Shown: one piece after another, positions 24,178 to 33,497 of the stretch
Numbering within the stretch: position 1 is the stretch's first letter
How the letters are laid out: each line of letters opens with the position of its first letter
NCBI GenBank assembly: GCA_963803335.1
Contig: CAWDME010000017.1
Location: forward strand, 6,113-70,112
Direction of reading: 5' to 3'
DNA length: 64,000 nucleotides
From: DASSUW01 sp963803335
Lineage (GTDB): Bacteria; Actinomycetota; Thermoleophilia; Solirubrobacterales; Solirubrobacteraceae
Notes under the pieces: generated by a model
Seen by the model: only the letters and a program-made list of their open reading frames with translations
The model's database searches: none
What the model was told of the DNA's origin: nothing
Program-made: the position numbers and the translations under genes

Positions 24178-25409
24178 GCGACCTCACCTACCGCGAGATC
24201 GAGGATTCGCACGAGATCTCCCACATCGAGCACGAGGGCGCTACGCAGGAGCTCCTCACGCTCAACATGGGCCCGCACCACCCGGCGACGCACGGGGTCC
24301 TGCGGCTGCTGACCACGCTCGAGGGCGAGGTCGTGCGCGACATCGTGCCGATGATCGGCTACCTCCACACCGGCATCGAGAAGACGGCCGAGGACAAGGC
24401 GTACTGGAAGGTGATCCCGGTCATCGAGCGGATGGACTACCTCGCGTACTTCTTCAACGCGATGGCGTTCTGCGGCGCGGTCGAGGCGCTGCTGGACCTC
24501 GAGATCCCGCCGCGGGCACAGTGGCTGCGCGTGCTGCACCTGGAGCTCAACCGGATCATGTCCCACCTCGTGTGGCTCGGGACCAGCGCGCTCGACCTCG
24601 GCGCGATCTCGATGTTCTGGTACTGCTTCCGCGACCGCGAGACCGTGCTCGACCTGTTCGAGATGTCGACCGGCCAGCGCATGCACCCGCGCTACATCCA
24701 GGTCGGCGGCGTGATCGAGGACATTCCGGCCGGGTTCGCCACGAAGGTGCGCGAGTTCTGCGCGCAGATGCCCGGGCGCGTCGACCAGTTCCTGGCGCTG
24801 CTGGCCAAGAACGAGATCGTCCTGCACCGGCTGCGCGGCGTTGCGGCGGTCGACGAGGAGACGCTGCTCGCGCTCGGCGTGACTGGCCCGCTGCTGCGCG
24901 CGACCGGCAACTCGTGGGATCTGCGCAAGGCCGCGCCGTACTCGAGCTACGAGGCGTTCGACTTCAAGGTCCCGGTCGGCACGACCGGCGACAACTGGGA
25001 CCGCTTCGCCGTCCGCTGCGCCGAGATCAAGGAGTCGGTGAAGATCATCGAGCAGGCGCTCGACGGCCTGCCCGAGGGCGCCTACATCACAGAGAACCGC
25101 AAGTACGCGCTGCCGCCGCGGCACGAGCTGGCGACCTCGATGGAGGCGCTGATCCACCACTTCAAGCTCGTGACCGAGGGCTTCCGCGTGCCGCCGGGCG
25201 AGGCGTATTACCCGATCGAGTCCCCGCGCGGCGAGATGGGCTGCTTCGTGCGCGCCGACGGCTCGTCCAAGCCGGCGCGCGTGCACATGCGCGACCCCTC
25301 GTTCGTGCACATGCAGGCGTTGAAGCCGATGGTGCAGGACCTCTACATCGCCGACCTGATCGCGACACTGGCGATGCTCGACCCGATTCTCGGCGGGGTC
25401 GATCGCTGA
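24174..25409 (+). CDS. nuoD: NADH-quinone oxidoreductase subunit D
   Basis: 411 residues. The 49-kDa subunit forms the quinone cavity: NMGPHHPATHGVLRLL near the N-terminus, HTGIEKTAEDKAYWKVIPVIERMDYL, and the C-terminal SPRGEMGCFVRADGSSKPARVHMRDPSFVHMQALKPMVQ...DPILGGVDR ending exactly as in the family. It is evolutionarily related to hydrogenase large subunits, such as the one encoded at 50170-51945, but lacks the nickel cysteines. Confidence 0.97.
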   Translation: MSDLTYREIEDSHEISHIEHEGATQELLTLNMGPHHPATHGVLRLLTTLEGEVVRDIVPMIGYLHTGIEKTAEDKAYWKVIPVIERMDYLAYFFNAMAFCGAVEALLDLEIPPRAQWLRVLHLELNRIMSHLVWLGTSALDLGAISMFWYCFRDRETVLDLFEMSTGQRMHPRYIQVGGVIEDIPAGFATKVREFCAQMPGRVDQFLALLAKNEIVLHRLRGVAAVDEETLLALGVTGPLLRATGNSWDLRKAAPYSSYEAFDFKVPVGTTGDNWDRFAVRCAEIKESVKIIEQALDGLPEGAYITENRKYALPPRHELATSMEALIHHFKLVTEGFRVPPGEAYYPIESPRGEMGCFVRADGSSKPARVHMRDPSFVHMQALKPMVQDLYIADLIATLAMLDPILGGVDR

Positions 25410-26041
25410 TGGCGATCGATCCGAGCCAGGTCAAGCGGTTCGCGCACGGCTCGCGCGTCCCCGGCTGGGACGAGGCGGCCGACCTGACGAAGGACCCGGC
25501 GGTGGTCCCCGATCCTGCGACGACGCCGGTCCCCGACCACGTACGCGTCGCGATCGAGGCGCAGATGGCGAAGTACCCGGACATCCGCTCGGCCGCGATC
25601 CCGGCGCTCCACATCGTCCAGCGCGAGCACGGCTGGTGCTCGCCGACGGCGATCGAGCAGGCGGCGTGCGTGATGCGCCTGACGCCCGCGTACCTGACGG
25701 CGGTGGCGACGTTCTACGACATGTTCTCGACGACCCCGAAGGGCCGTCACGACGTCTACGTGTGCACGAACATCTCGTGCTCCCTGCGCGGCGCCGACGA
25801 GATCTACGACCGCATGCTGAGCGCCGCCGGCGACGACCCGGACTTCTCCGTCAAGAAGTTCGAGTGCCTGGGCGCGTGCGACATCGCCCCGATGGCGTCG
25901 ATCGACGGCGAGTACGTCGGGCCGCTCGAGCCCGCTGACTGCGAGCGGATCGTCGACGACGTGAAGGCCGGCCGCGACGTGCTGCCGGACAAGCAGCTCA
26001 AGAAGCGCAAGATCGCCATCGAGCACTGGCGGGAGAGCTGA
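25409..26041 (+). CDS. nuoE: NADH-quinone oxidoreductase subunit E
   Basis: 210 residues. The [2Fe-2S] N1a site is made of VCTNISCSLRG and ECLGACDIAPMASIDGEYVG. The helical N-terminal domain has IPALHIVQREHGWCSP and YLTAVATFYDMFS. There are about 45 extra residues at the start and a basic tail (KQLKKRKIAIEHWRES), both longer than in E. coli. Starts and stops overlap nuoD and nuoF by one base each. Confidence 0.95.
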   Translation: MAIDPSQVKRFAHGSRVPGWDEAADLTKDPAVVPDPATTPVPDHVRVAIEAQMAKYPDIRSAAIPALHIVQREHGWCSPTAIEQAACVMRLTPAYLTAVATFYDMFSTTPKGRHDVYVCTNISCSLRGADEIYDRMLSAAGDDPDFSVKKFECLGACDIAPMASIDGEYVGPLEPADCERIVDDVKAGRDVLPDKQLKKRKIAIEHWRES

Positions 26042-27396
26042 TGGAGATTCTCTACAAGGAGATCGACGACCCCGAGCTCGCCACGCTCGACGGCTACTCG
26101 CGGCGCGGCGGCTACGAGATGCTGCGCAAGGCGCTGCAGATGGACCCGGCCGACGTGCTGCAGGAGATGCTCGACTCAGGCGTCCGCGGCCGCGGCGGCG
26201 CCGGGTTCGCGATGGGCAAGAAGATGTCCTTCATCCCCAAGGGGTCGATGGACAAGTACCTCGTCTGCAACGCCGACGAGTCCGAGCCCGGCACGTTCAA
26301 GGACCGCGAGCTGATGCAGAAGAACCCGCATCTGCTCATCGAGGGGATGATCATCGGCGCCTACGCGATCGGCGCCAACCGCTCGTTCATCTTCATCCGC
26401 GGCGAGTACTCCCACCAGGCCGACGTGCTCGACGCCGCGGTCGCCGAGGCCCGCGCCGCCGGCTATCTCGGCGAGAGCATCCTCGGGTCCGAGCACACGA
26501 TCGACCTCGTCGTGCACCGCGGCGCCGGCGCCTACATCTGCGGCGAGGAGACCGCGCTGCTCGACGCGCTGGAGGGCAAGCGCGGCAACCCGCGCCTGAA
26601 GCCGCCGTTCCCGGCCGTCCAGGGCCTGTACCGCGGGCCGACGCTGATCAACAACGTCGAGACGCTGATGAACGTGCCGGTGATCCTGCGCATGGGCGGC
26701 AAGAAGTACGCCGAGATCGGCACCGAGACGTCGACCGGCACCAAGGTCGTGTCGGTGTCGGGCAACGTGAAGCGGCCCGGCAACTACGAGATCGTGCTCG
26801 GCACGCCTTCGCGCGAGATCATCTTCGACCTCGCCGGCGGCCCGCCCGACGGCCGCACGATCAAGGCGTGGTTCCCCGGCGGCTCGTCGGCGCCGGTCCT
26901 CCCGGGCACCGACGAGTACCTGGACCTGCCCTACGACTTCGACTCGCTCGCCAAGGCGGGCTCGATGCTCGGCTCGGGCGCGATCATCGTGATCGACGAC
27001 TCGCACTCGATCGTCGACGTGGCCTACAAGACCGCGTACTTCTACCGCCACGAGTCGTGCGGCAAGTGCACGCCGTGCCGCGAGGGCACGAACTGGACCG
27101 TGAAGATGATCGAGCGGATCCAGAACGGCGAGGCGACGCCGATGGACCTCGACATCATGGCCTCGGTCCAGGAGCAGATCATCGGCAACTGCCTGTGCGT
27201 GCTCGGCGACGCAATGGCGATGCCGATCGGCTCGATGATCGCCCACTTCCGCGACGAGTTCGAGGCGCACATCGAGTCGGCGCGTGAGCGCAACGGCCTC
27301 GGCGCCGCGATACCGCAGGTCAACCGCGGGCGCAACGCCGGCCCGTACCCGATGCGCGACCCGGCAGGCGTGGATCCCACGGCGGCGGTGGTGTAG
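26041..27396 (+). CDS. nuoF: NADH-quinone oxidoreductase subunit F (NADH and FMN binding)
   Basis: 451 residues. NADH/FMN site: GVRGRGGAGFAMGKKMSF and CNADESEPGTFKDRELM; YICGEETALLDALEGKRGNPRLKPPFPA follows. The N3 [4Fe-4S] cluster is ligated by ESCGKCTPCREGTNW and a later Cys in GNCLCVLGDAMA. It is the electron entry point of complex I. A C-terminal extension of about 30 residues follows the usual end. Confidence 0.97.
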   Translation: MEILYKEIDDPELATLDGYSRRGGYEMLRKALQMDPADVLQEMLDSGVRGRGGAGFAMGKKMSFIPKGSMDKYLVCNADESEPGTFKDRELMQKNPHLLIEGMIIGAYAIGANRSFIFIRGEYSHQADVLDAAVAEARAAGYLGESILGSEHTIDLVVHRGAGAYICGEETALLDALEGKRGNPRLKPPFPAVQGLYRGPTLINNVETLMNVPVILRMGGKKYAEIGTETSTGTKVVSVSGNVKRPGNYEIVLGTPSREIIFDLAGGPPDGRTIKAWFPGGSSAPVLPGTDEYLDLPYDFDSLAKAGSMLGSGAIIVIDDSHSIVDVAYKTAYFYRHESCGKCTPCREGTNWTVKMIERIQNGEATPMDLDIMASVQEQIIGNCLCVLGDAMAMPIGSMIAHFRDEFEAHIESARERNGLGAAIPQVNRGRNAGPYPMRDPAGVDPTAAVV

Positions 27397-27399
27397 CCG

Positions 27400-29922
27400 G
27401 TGCCGCGGCCGGAAGTCAACTGGATCACGTTCTCGATCGACGGCCGCGAGGTCACCGCGCCCGAGGGCGCAATGCTGGTCGACGCCGCCAAGCACGGCGA
27501 CGTCGAGATCCCGGTGTTCTGCTACGAGCCCAAGCTCGGCCAGCCGGTCGGCGCGTGCCGCATGTGCCTGGTGGAGATCGAGGGCATCCCGAAGCTTCAG
27601 ACCGGCTGCTCGACGCCCGTGCGCGACGGCATGGTCGTGCACACGCAGACCGACCGCGTGCATGACGCGCAGCGCGCCGTGGTCGAGTTCCTGCTCATCA
27701 ACCACCCGCTCGACTGCCCGGTCTGCGACAAGGGCGGCGAGTGCCCGCTGCAGGACATCACCTACGGCTGGGGCCCCGGCACGTCGCGCTTCATCGAGCC
27801 CAAGCGCCACTTCAAGAAGCCGCTCGAGCTGTCGCCGCTGGTCGCGATCGACCGTGAGCGCTGCATCCTCTGCTACCGCTGCGTGCGCTACTCGCAGGAG
27901 ATCGCCGAGGACTACCAGCTGATCCTGCAGGAGCGCGGCGCGCACTCGTACGTCGGCACGTTCGACGGCCATCCGTACGTCGCGCCGTTCTCCGGCAACA
28001 TCATCGAGCTGTGCCCGGTTGGCGCGCTCACCTCGCGCGCGTACCGGTTCCGTGCACGGCCCTGGGACATCGAGGGCGCCGGCACCGTCTGCACCGGCTG
28101 CGCCGCCCACTGCAACGTCGAGCTGACGGTGCGCGACGAACGCGTGATGCGCGTGCTCGGGCGCGACCATCCGGAGGTCGACGACGGCTGGCTGTGCGAC
28201 CGCGGGCGCTTCGGCTACCAGCACGTGCACGTGGACGAGCGGATCGTCGAGCCGCTCGTGCGCGAGGGCACCGAGCTGATGCCGGCCTCGTGGGAGAAGG
28301 CGCTGGCGCTGGCGAGCGGCGCGCTGAAGAAGGCGGGCGCGAAGACGGCGGCGCTGGCCGACGGCGAGACCACCAACGAGGAGGCGTTCCTGCTGCAGCG
28401 CCTGTTCCGCGGCGGGCTCGGCTCCGGCAACCTCGCGTCGCGCCCGCGCGGCGAACTGCCGCTCGACGTGGCGCGCGCGCTGGCGAGTCCCGCGCTGCAG
28501 GCGTCGATCCCCGACCTCGAGTACGCCCACGCCGTCCTGCTCGTCGACTGCGACCCGATCGACGAGGCGCCGGTCCTCGACCTGCGCATCCGCAAGGGCA
28601 TCCGCCGCCATCACGTCAGGGTCGGCGTGGTCAGCGCGCGGCCGACCGCGCTCGACCCGAGCGCCGAGCTGATCGTCCGCTGCGCTCCCGGCGGCGCCGG
28701 CGCGGCGCTCGCCTCCGACGGCGATCTCTCCGCATGGCTGCGCGACGCCGGCGACGACGTCGTAATCGTCTACAGCGAGCGGGCGCTGGCGGGCGTGGGC
28801 GCCCGCGCGATCCTCAACCTCGCCGCGCAGCTCGGCCTCGGGCGCCCCGGCGCCGGGCTGATCGAGGTGCCGTCGGTGCCGAACGCGCGCGGCATCCGCG
28901 AGGCCGGTTTCGCGCCCGGCCACGGCCCCGGCTACGAGACGCTGGCCGAGCCCGGCCGCGACGCCCGCGGCATCGCCCAGGGGCTGGCCGACGCCGAGCT
29001 CTCCACGATCTGGCTCAACTACGTCGACCCGGTCCGCTACTACCCCGACCGCCCGTTGTGGGAGAAGGGCCTGGCGACGGCGCAGACCGTGATCGCGGTC
29101 GACACCGTGCTCACCGAGACCGCCCGCCGCTTCGCCGACGTCGTCTTCCCCGGCGAGGCGTATCCGGAGAAGGAGGGGACGGTCACCAACCTCGACGGCC
29201 GGGTGCAGCGGCTGCGGCCGGCGATCGGCCGCCCGAAGGGCCGCACCGGGTTGCCCGGCTCCGGCGTGCGGCCGATGTGGCAGGTCATCGCCGACCTGGC
29301 GGGGGCGTGCGGGCATGAGCTCGGCGTGCTGTCCGGCGCGATGGCGTCGAAGCAGCTTTTCGAGGCGGTGCCGTTCTACGCCGGCCTCACGCTCGACGAG
29401 ATCGGCGGCCGCGGCATCCGCTGGCCGGAGCTCAACCAGGGGTGGGGCGTCGGTTGGGAGCCCGCGAACCTCGACGCATGGCCGAGCTTCCCCGCCGCCG
29501 GCACCGGCAGGCTGCGGCTCGGCACGTTCCGCAGCCTGTGGGCCGACAAGACCGTCGACGTGTCGCCGCTGCTGCACTTCCTGCGCGCCAAGCAGATCGT
29601 CGAGATGTCACCCGAGGACGCGCGAACGCTCGGCATCGGCGAGGGCGATCGCGTCGAAGTGGGCAACAACGGGACGCACGTGAAGGGCGCGGTCAAGCTG
29701 CGCGCTGCCGTGCCCGCCGGGTCGGTGTTCATCGCCGAGGGCGTGGTCGACGAGCCCGCCAACCGGCTCACGGAGCCGCTGGTGCAGGTGCGGCGCGTCG
29801 CCGGGCCGGCGCCGCCCGAGCCCTCCGCCGTGCCGGTGCAGGTCGCGCCCGCCGTCGAGGGGCTGTCCGAGATGCCGCCGTCGGCGCCGCTGCCGATCCC
29901 GCCGCGGGAGGTGCACGAGTGA
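27400..29922 (+). CDS. nuoG: NADH-quinone oxidoreductase subunit G
   Basis: 840 residues from a GTG three bases after nuoF. Cluster motifs in order: N1b [2Fe-2S] at FCYEPKLGQPVGACRMCLVE plus TGCSTPV; His-ligated N5 in HPLDCPVCDKGGECPLQD; N4 at CILCYRCVRYSQE and ELCPVGAL; then a molybdopterin-oxidoreductase-like domain with CTGCAAHCNVEL, whose fourth-cluster (N7) type Cys pattern is C-x2-C-x3-C plus a later Cys in DDGWLCDRGRFG. The C-terminal domain (about 690-840) is the aspartate-decarboxylase-like fold, ending in a Pro-rich tail. Confidence 0.95.
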   Translation: MPRPEVNWITFSIDGREVTAPEGAMLVDAAKHGDVEIPVFCYEPKLGQPVGACRMCLVEIEGIPKLQTGCSTPVRDGMVVHTQTDRVHDAQRAVVEFLLINHPLDCPVCDKGGECPLQDITYGWGPGTSRFIEPKRHFKKPLELSPLVAIDRERCILCYRCVRYSQEIAEDYQLILQERGAHSYVGTFDGHPYVAPFSGNIIELCPVGALTSRAYRFRARPWDIEGAGTVCTGCAAHCNVELTVRDERVMRVLGRDHPEVDDGWLCDRGRFGYQHVHVDERIVEPLVREGTELMPASWEKALALASGALKKAGAKTAALADGETTNEEAFLLQRLFRGGLGSGNLASRPRGELPLDVARALASPALQASIPDLEYAHAVLLVDCDPIDEAPVLDLRIRKGIRRHHVRVGVVSARPTALDPSAELIVRCAPGGAGAALASDGDLSAWLRDAGDDVVIVYSERALAGVGARAILNLAAQLGLGRPGAGLIEVPSVPNARGIREAGFAPGHGPGYETLAEPGRDARGIAQGLADAELSTIWLNYVDPVRYYPDRPLWEKGLATAQTVIAVDTVLTETARRFADVVFPGEAYPEKEGTVTNLDGRVQRLRPAIGRPKGRTGLPGSGVRPMWQVIADLAGACGHELGVLSGAMASKQLFEAVPFYAGLTLDEIGGRGIRWPELNQGWGVGWEPANLDAWPSFPAAGTGRLRLGTFRSLWADKTVDVSPLLHFLRAKQIVEMSPEDARTLGIGEGDRVEVGNNGTHVKGAVKLRAAVPAGSVFIAEGVVDEPANRLTEPLVQVRRVAGPAPPEPSAVPVQVAPAVEGLSEMPPSAPLPIPPREVHE

Positions 29923-30938
29923 CGTCGTTCGCCCAGGTCGGCTTCTACGAGGACTGGTGGATCCAGCTCCTCAAGGCGGTGGTCATCTTCGCCGTCGTCT
30001 TCCAGCTCGTGCCGATCGTGCTGCTCGCCGAGCGCAAGGTGCTGGGGCGCTTCCAGCACCGCTACGGCCCCAACCGCGTCGGCCCGTTCGGGGTCCTGCA
30101 GCCGATGGCCGACATCGGCAAGCTGATCTTCAAGCAGCAGTTCCGGCCGCGGACCTCGGTCGGCTGGCTATTCGCGCTCGCGCCCGCGATCTCGATGATC
30201 ACGGCGGTCGCGACGATCGCGATCATCCCGTTCTCGAACACGGTCGACATCTTCGGCACCGAGGTCGGGCTGTACGGCATCGACCCGTCGATCGGGATCC
30301 TGTACGCGTTCGCGTTCGGCGCGATCGCCTTCTACGGGCTGATGCTCGGCGGCTGGTCGTCCGGCTCCAAGTACTCGTTCCTCGGCGCCATGCGCGGCGC
30401 CGCGCAGCTGATCTCCTACGAGGTCGCGCAGGGCCTGTCGCTCGCCGGCGTGATCATGATGGCCGGGTCGCTGTCGCTCACCGAGATCGTCAACGCGCAG
30501 TCACACCTGCCGTACGTGATCCCGCAGTTCGTCGGCTTCATCATCTTCGTCGTCGCGAGCTTCGCCGAGACCAACCGGCCGCCGTTCGATCTCACGGAGG
30601 CGGACGCGGAGCTCGTCGGCGGATACAACACCGAGTACTCGGGCGGCCGCTTCGCCTCCTACTACGCGGCGGAGTACCTCAACGTGATCGTCGTCTCGGC
30701 GATCACCGCGACGCTGTTCCTCGGCGGCTGGCAGCTCCCGTGGATCGATCCGCCGACGTGGGTCGACCCGTTCGTGGTGCTCGCCAAGACGCTGATCCTC
30801 GTCTTCTTCTTCTTCTGGGTGCGGGCGACGCTGCCGCGGCTGCGTTACGACCAGCTCATGTCCCTGGGCTGGAAGTTCTTCCTGCCGCTCGCGACCCTGA
30901 ACGCCCTCGTGACCGCGATCCTGGTGGTGGAAACCTGA
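29919..30938 (+). CDS. nuoH: NADH-quinone oxidoreductase subunit H
   Basis: 339 residues from a GTG that overlaps the nuoG stop. Eight membrane helices, with the quinone-channel motifs AERKVLGRFQHRYGPNRVGPFGVLQPMADIGKL, the loop SSGSKYSFLGAMRGAAQLISYEV and FAETNRPPFDLTEADAELVGGYNTEYSGG. It links the peripheral arm to the membrane antiporter subunits. Confidence 0.97.
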   Translation: MTSFAQVGFYEDWWIQLLKAVVIFAVVFQLVPIVLLAERKVLGRFQHRYGPNRVGPFGVLQPMADIGKLIFKQQFRPRTSVGWLFALAPAISMITAVATIAIIPFSNTVDIFGTEVGLYGIDPSIGILYAFAFGAIAFYGLMLGGWSSGSKYSFLGAMRGAAQLISYEVAQGLSLAGVIMMAGSLSLTEIVNAQSHLPYVIPQFVGFIIFVVASFAETNRPPFDLTEADAELVGGYNTEYSGGRFASYYAAEYLNVIVVSAITATLFLGGWQLPWIDPPTWVDPFVVLAKTLILVFFFFWVRATLPRLRYDQLMSLGWKFFLPLATLNALVTAILVVET

Positions 30939-31465
30939 TGCCCTGGACAGCCGGTGACGATGTGGTGGAGGTCATCCGGGCACCGAAGCCCGGCCCCGTG
31001 CGAACCACCTACCGCGCCTTCGGCGAGACGCTGCGCGGGCTCAAGACGACGTTCGCCCGCTGGGTTGAGGGGCCGAAGACGATCCAGTACCCCGAGGAGA
31101 AGGTCCCGGTCTACCCGCGCTTCCGCGGCCGCCACAAGCTGCACCGGTTCGAGGACACAGGGCTGGAGAAGTGCGTCGGCTGCTCGCTCTGCGCCGCCGC
31201 CTGCCCGGCCGACTGCATCCGCGTCGTCGCCGCCGAGAACACGCCCGAGAACCGCGTCAGCGCCGGCGAGCGCTACGCCGCAGTCTACGAGATCAACCTC
31301 TCCCGCTGCATCTTCTGCGGCTACTGCGAGATCGCGTGCCCGTTCGACGCGATCACGATGGGCCACGACTACGAGATGTCCGACTACAACCGCAGCGACC
31401 TCATCTTCACCAAGGAGATGCTGCTCGCCGAACCGCTCGACCGCACCCCGCTGCGCAACGAGTAA
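30938..31465 (+). CDS. nuoI: NADH-quinone oxidoreductase subunit I
   Basis: 175 residues. Two [4Fe-4S] ferredoxin motifs, CVGCSLCAAACPADCI and CIFCGYCEIACPFDAI, bind N6a and N6b. The start overlaps the nuoH stop. This is the last nuo gene before the 26.6-kb interruption: nuoJ does not follow but begins at 58064. Confidence 0.97.
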   Translation: MPWTAGDDVVEVIRAPKPGPVRTTYRAFGETLRGLKTTFARWVEGPKTIQYPEEKVPVYPRFRGRHKLHRFEDTGLEKCVGCSLCAAACPADCIRVVAAENTPENRVSAGERYAAVYEINLSRCIFCGYCEIACPFDAITMGHDYEMSDYNRSDLIFTKEMLLAEPLDRTPLRNE

Positions 31466-31479
31466 GGGCTGGGTCAGCG

Positions 31480-31768
31480 CGACGCGTGGCTCGGTCGCCG
31501 GCGAGGAGGTGGAACAGCACCGAGCCGGAAACCGTGATCGATCCGAGTACGACGAACACGCCGACGGCGATTGCCGTGTCCGCGGTGTCGAGTCCGGCTT
31601 CGGCGATCGATGCGGAGGCGGCGAGCGTGAGCGCGAGGTTCTTCGGGTTGGCCCCGGACAGCGCCGCGCCCAGCAGGATTGCGCGTGCCGGTGTTGCGCT
31701 GCGATCCCGATCCAGCCCAAGGCGAACGCCGAAGGGAGCAGGTCGCCGATGGCGTCGATCAGCACTGC
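31480..31768 (-). pseudogene. Remnant of a GAP/LysE-like membrane protein gene
   Basis: The minus strand begins with a GAP-family-like N-terminus (LIDAIGDLLPSAFAL), then, after a short frameshifted piece, continues in another frame with ARAILLGAALSGANPKNLALTLAASASIAEAGL and VFVVLGSITVSGSVLFHLLAGDRA, which are the second half of the same family. The central helices are missing and the end runs into unrelated sequence. This is a gene with an internal deletion, a frameshift and a lost C-terminus. It lies exactly at the broken end of the nuo operon. Confidence 0.65.
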
Positions 31769-31813
31769 CGCTCATTCTCTCGCGACGAGAACGTCGCGAG
31801 GCAGAAGCGGCAG
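31765..31813. terminator. Large two-part hairpin between convergent transcripts
   Basis: The inner stem CTCGCGACG (31779-31787) pairs with CGTCGCGAG (31792-31800) around an AGAA loop. The outer stem CTGCCGCT (31765-31772) pairs with AGCGGCAG (31806-31813), with a small internal loop between the stems. It sits six bases past the stop of the minus-strand phosphoesterase gene and 300 bases past nuoI, so it can act as a terminator in both directions. No T-tract. Confidence 0.6.
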
Positions 31814-31818
31814 TCGGG

Positions 31819-32565
31819 CTACGTCTCGCCGGTCTCGAAGTAGCGTGTGACCCAATCCGGGTCGGCGGGCTCGATCAGGCTCTCCTGCAGGAGGATCTTG
31901 TCGACGTCGGGCATGCCGGTGGCCCGCATCGTCTCGACGCCGGCCGGCACGTCGTAGCCGGTGCGGCGCAGCTCGGGCTCTGGCCCCAGCAGCAGCCAGA
32001 ACGCCGCGGCAGTGCCCTCGTACGGCATCCCCACGCTGCCGGCGTTGAGGACGCGCCGGTCGCCGTAGCGCAGGTCGAACTGCTGGTGCGTGTGGCCGCA
32101 GACGACGACGCTCTCGTCGACGCCCTCGAGCATCGGCGCGAGGCGCTCGGTCGGCGTCGCGCGCGTGATGCGCTCCTCGTCGCTGCGCGGTGAGCCGTGG
32201 CAGAAGAGGACCGGGCCGAGGCCGTCGACCGCGACGGTGACGGTCGGCTCGAAGGCGGCGAGGAAGTCGCGGTCGGCGCGGTCGATCGCCGCCACTGCCC
32301 ACAGCATCGTCCGCATCATCTCGTCGTCGCTGTCGGACGGCTGCCGGCCCGCGTCGAAGTCCTCGACCATCTGGCGGTCGGCATTGCCGCTGACGAACCG
32401 CCCGCCGCGCTCCCGCATGCGCGCGAGCGTCTCCACGGGCATCGGGCCGGCGGCGACGTCGCCGCCCCAGACAATCAGGTCGACGCCGGCCGCGTCGACG
32501 TCTGCGAGCACGGCGTCGAGCGCCGGCACGTTGCCGTGGATGTCGTACAGAGCCGCAACCCGCAC
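31819..32565 (-). CDS. Metallophosphoesterase (YfcE/ApaH-like)
   Basis: 248 residues. The binuclear metal motifs appear in order: LYDIHGN (D-x-H), VDLIVWGGDVAAGP (GD), VSGNADRQ (GN-x-D), FCHGSPRSDEE (H) and VVCGHTHQQFDL (GH-x-H). The fold is that of small cytoplasmic calcineurin-like phosphatases acting on phosphodiesters or nucleotides. The substrate is unknown. It ends eight bases before the NADPH:quinone reductase-like gene begins downstream on the same strand orientation (that gene is upstream in transcription), so the two may be co-transcribed. Confidence 0.88.
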   Translation of the reverse strand: MRVAALYDIHGNVPALDAVLADVDAAGVDLIVWGGDVAAGPMPVETLARMRERGGRFVSGNADRQMVEDFDAGRQPSDSDDEMMRTMLWAVAAIDRADRDFLAAFEPTVTVAVDGLGPVLFCHGSPRSDEERITRATPTERLAPMLEGVDESVVVCGHTHQQFDLRYGDRRVLNAGSVGMPYEGTAAAFWLLLGPEPELRRTGYDVPAGVETMRATGMPDVDKILLQESLIEPADPDWVTRYFETGET

Positions 32566-32573
32566 GTTGCGTA

Positions 32574-33497
32574 TTAGATCACGAGGACGACCTTGCCCGT
32601 CGTCCGGCGGCTCTCGAGCGCGGCGTGAGCGGCGGCCCCGTCGGCGAGTGGGAAGCGCGTGATGGCCGGCGTCAGTGTGCCGTCGACCGCTGCAACGAGC
32701 GCGCGCTCCTCGAGCTCGCGCGTGACGGTCGCGCGGCGCCCGATCGCCGCCGTGGCCGTGATGCCGAGGCGGAACAGGTCGCCGGCCGTGAGCGGCGTCA
32801 TCTCACCCGACGCGTAGCCGAACAGGATCAGGCGCCCGCCGGGCGCGAGGCACTCGAGCGCGCCGCGGCCGATCGCGCCGCCGACGCCGTCGAGCACCAC
32901 CGTGACCTCGCCGACCGCGTCGGTCCAGCCCGGCGCGGTGTAGTCGACCATCGCCGCCTTCTCCGGACCGCCGGCGGCGCTGATCACGCTCGCGCCGGCG
33001 TTGCGCGCGGCCTGCACGAGCAGCGTGCCGATGCCGCCCGCGGCGGCGGTGACGAGGACGGTGTCGGCGGCCGTGATGGCCGCGGTATCGAGGATCGCCA
33101 TGGTCGTCCGCCCGGTGCCGATCATCGCCACGGCCGCGTCGTCGGCGAGCGCGTCGGGCAACACGTGCAGCGCGTCGACCTCGCGGACCGCGAGCGCCGC
33201 GTAGCCGCGGCTCGCCGGCCCGAGGTGGGCGACGACGCGGCGGCCGACCCAGCCGTCGTCCACCCCGGCGCCCACGGCGTCGACCACGCCCGCGACCTCG
33301 CGCCCCGGGATCGTGGGGAGGTCGGGCCGCGCCAGCGACCCCATCTGCCCGCCCGCGCGCAGCTTGGTGTCGATGAAGTGCACGCCCGCGACCGTCACCG
33401 CGATTCGCGCCTGAGCCGGCCCGGGCTCCGGGTCGACGACCTCCTCGAGCCGCAGGTTCTCGGGCGGGCCGAACTCCCGCAGGACGACGGCCCTCAC
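32574..33497 (-). CDS. NADPH:quinone oxidoreductase-like zinc-free alcohol dehydrogenase family protein
   Basis: 307 residues from a GTG overlapping the queA-like stop (GTGA). GroES-like N-terminal half (MRAVVLREFGPPENLRLEEVVDPEPGPAQ..., PTIPGREVAGVVDAVGAGV) and a Rossmann half with VLVTAAAGGIGTLLVQAARNAGA and VLDGVGGAIGRGALECLAPGGRLILFGYASG. The Cys ligands of zinc-dependent members are absent, pointing to the quinone reductase or enoyl reductase subgroup. The substrate is unknown. Confidence 0.85.
   Translation of the reverse strand: MRAVVLREFGPPENLRLEEVVDPEPGPAQARIAVTVAGVHFIDTKLRAGGQMGSLARPDLPTIPGREVAGVVDAVGAGVDDGWVGRRVVAHLGPASRGYAALAVREVDALHVLPDALADDAAVAMIGTGRTTMAILDTAAITAADTVLVTAAAGGIGTLLVQAARNAGASVISAAGGPEKAAMVDYTAPGWTDAVGEVTVVLDGVGGAIGRGALECLAPGGRLILFGYASGEMTPLTAGDLFRLGITATAAIGRRATVTRELEERALVAAVDGTLTPAITRFPLADGAAAHAALESRRTTGKVVLVI

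Noticed and set aside
26176..29577. Open frame of 1133 codons on the minus strand
   Set aside because: It lies exactly antisense to nuoF and nuoG, whose proteins match complex I along their full length. The composition (Arg, Ala, Asp, His rich, low complexity) is that of a reverse-strand shadow in very GC-rich DNA.
22633..31465. Energy-converting hydrogenase instead of complex I
   Set aside because: NuoE, NuoF and NuoG with NADH/FMN and cluster motifs are all present, and NuoD lacks the nickel cysteines, so this is true NADH-quinone oxidoreductase.
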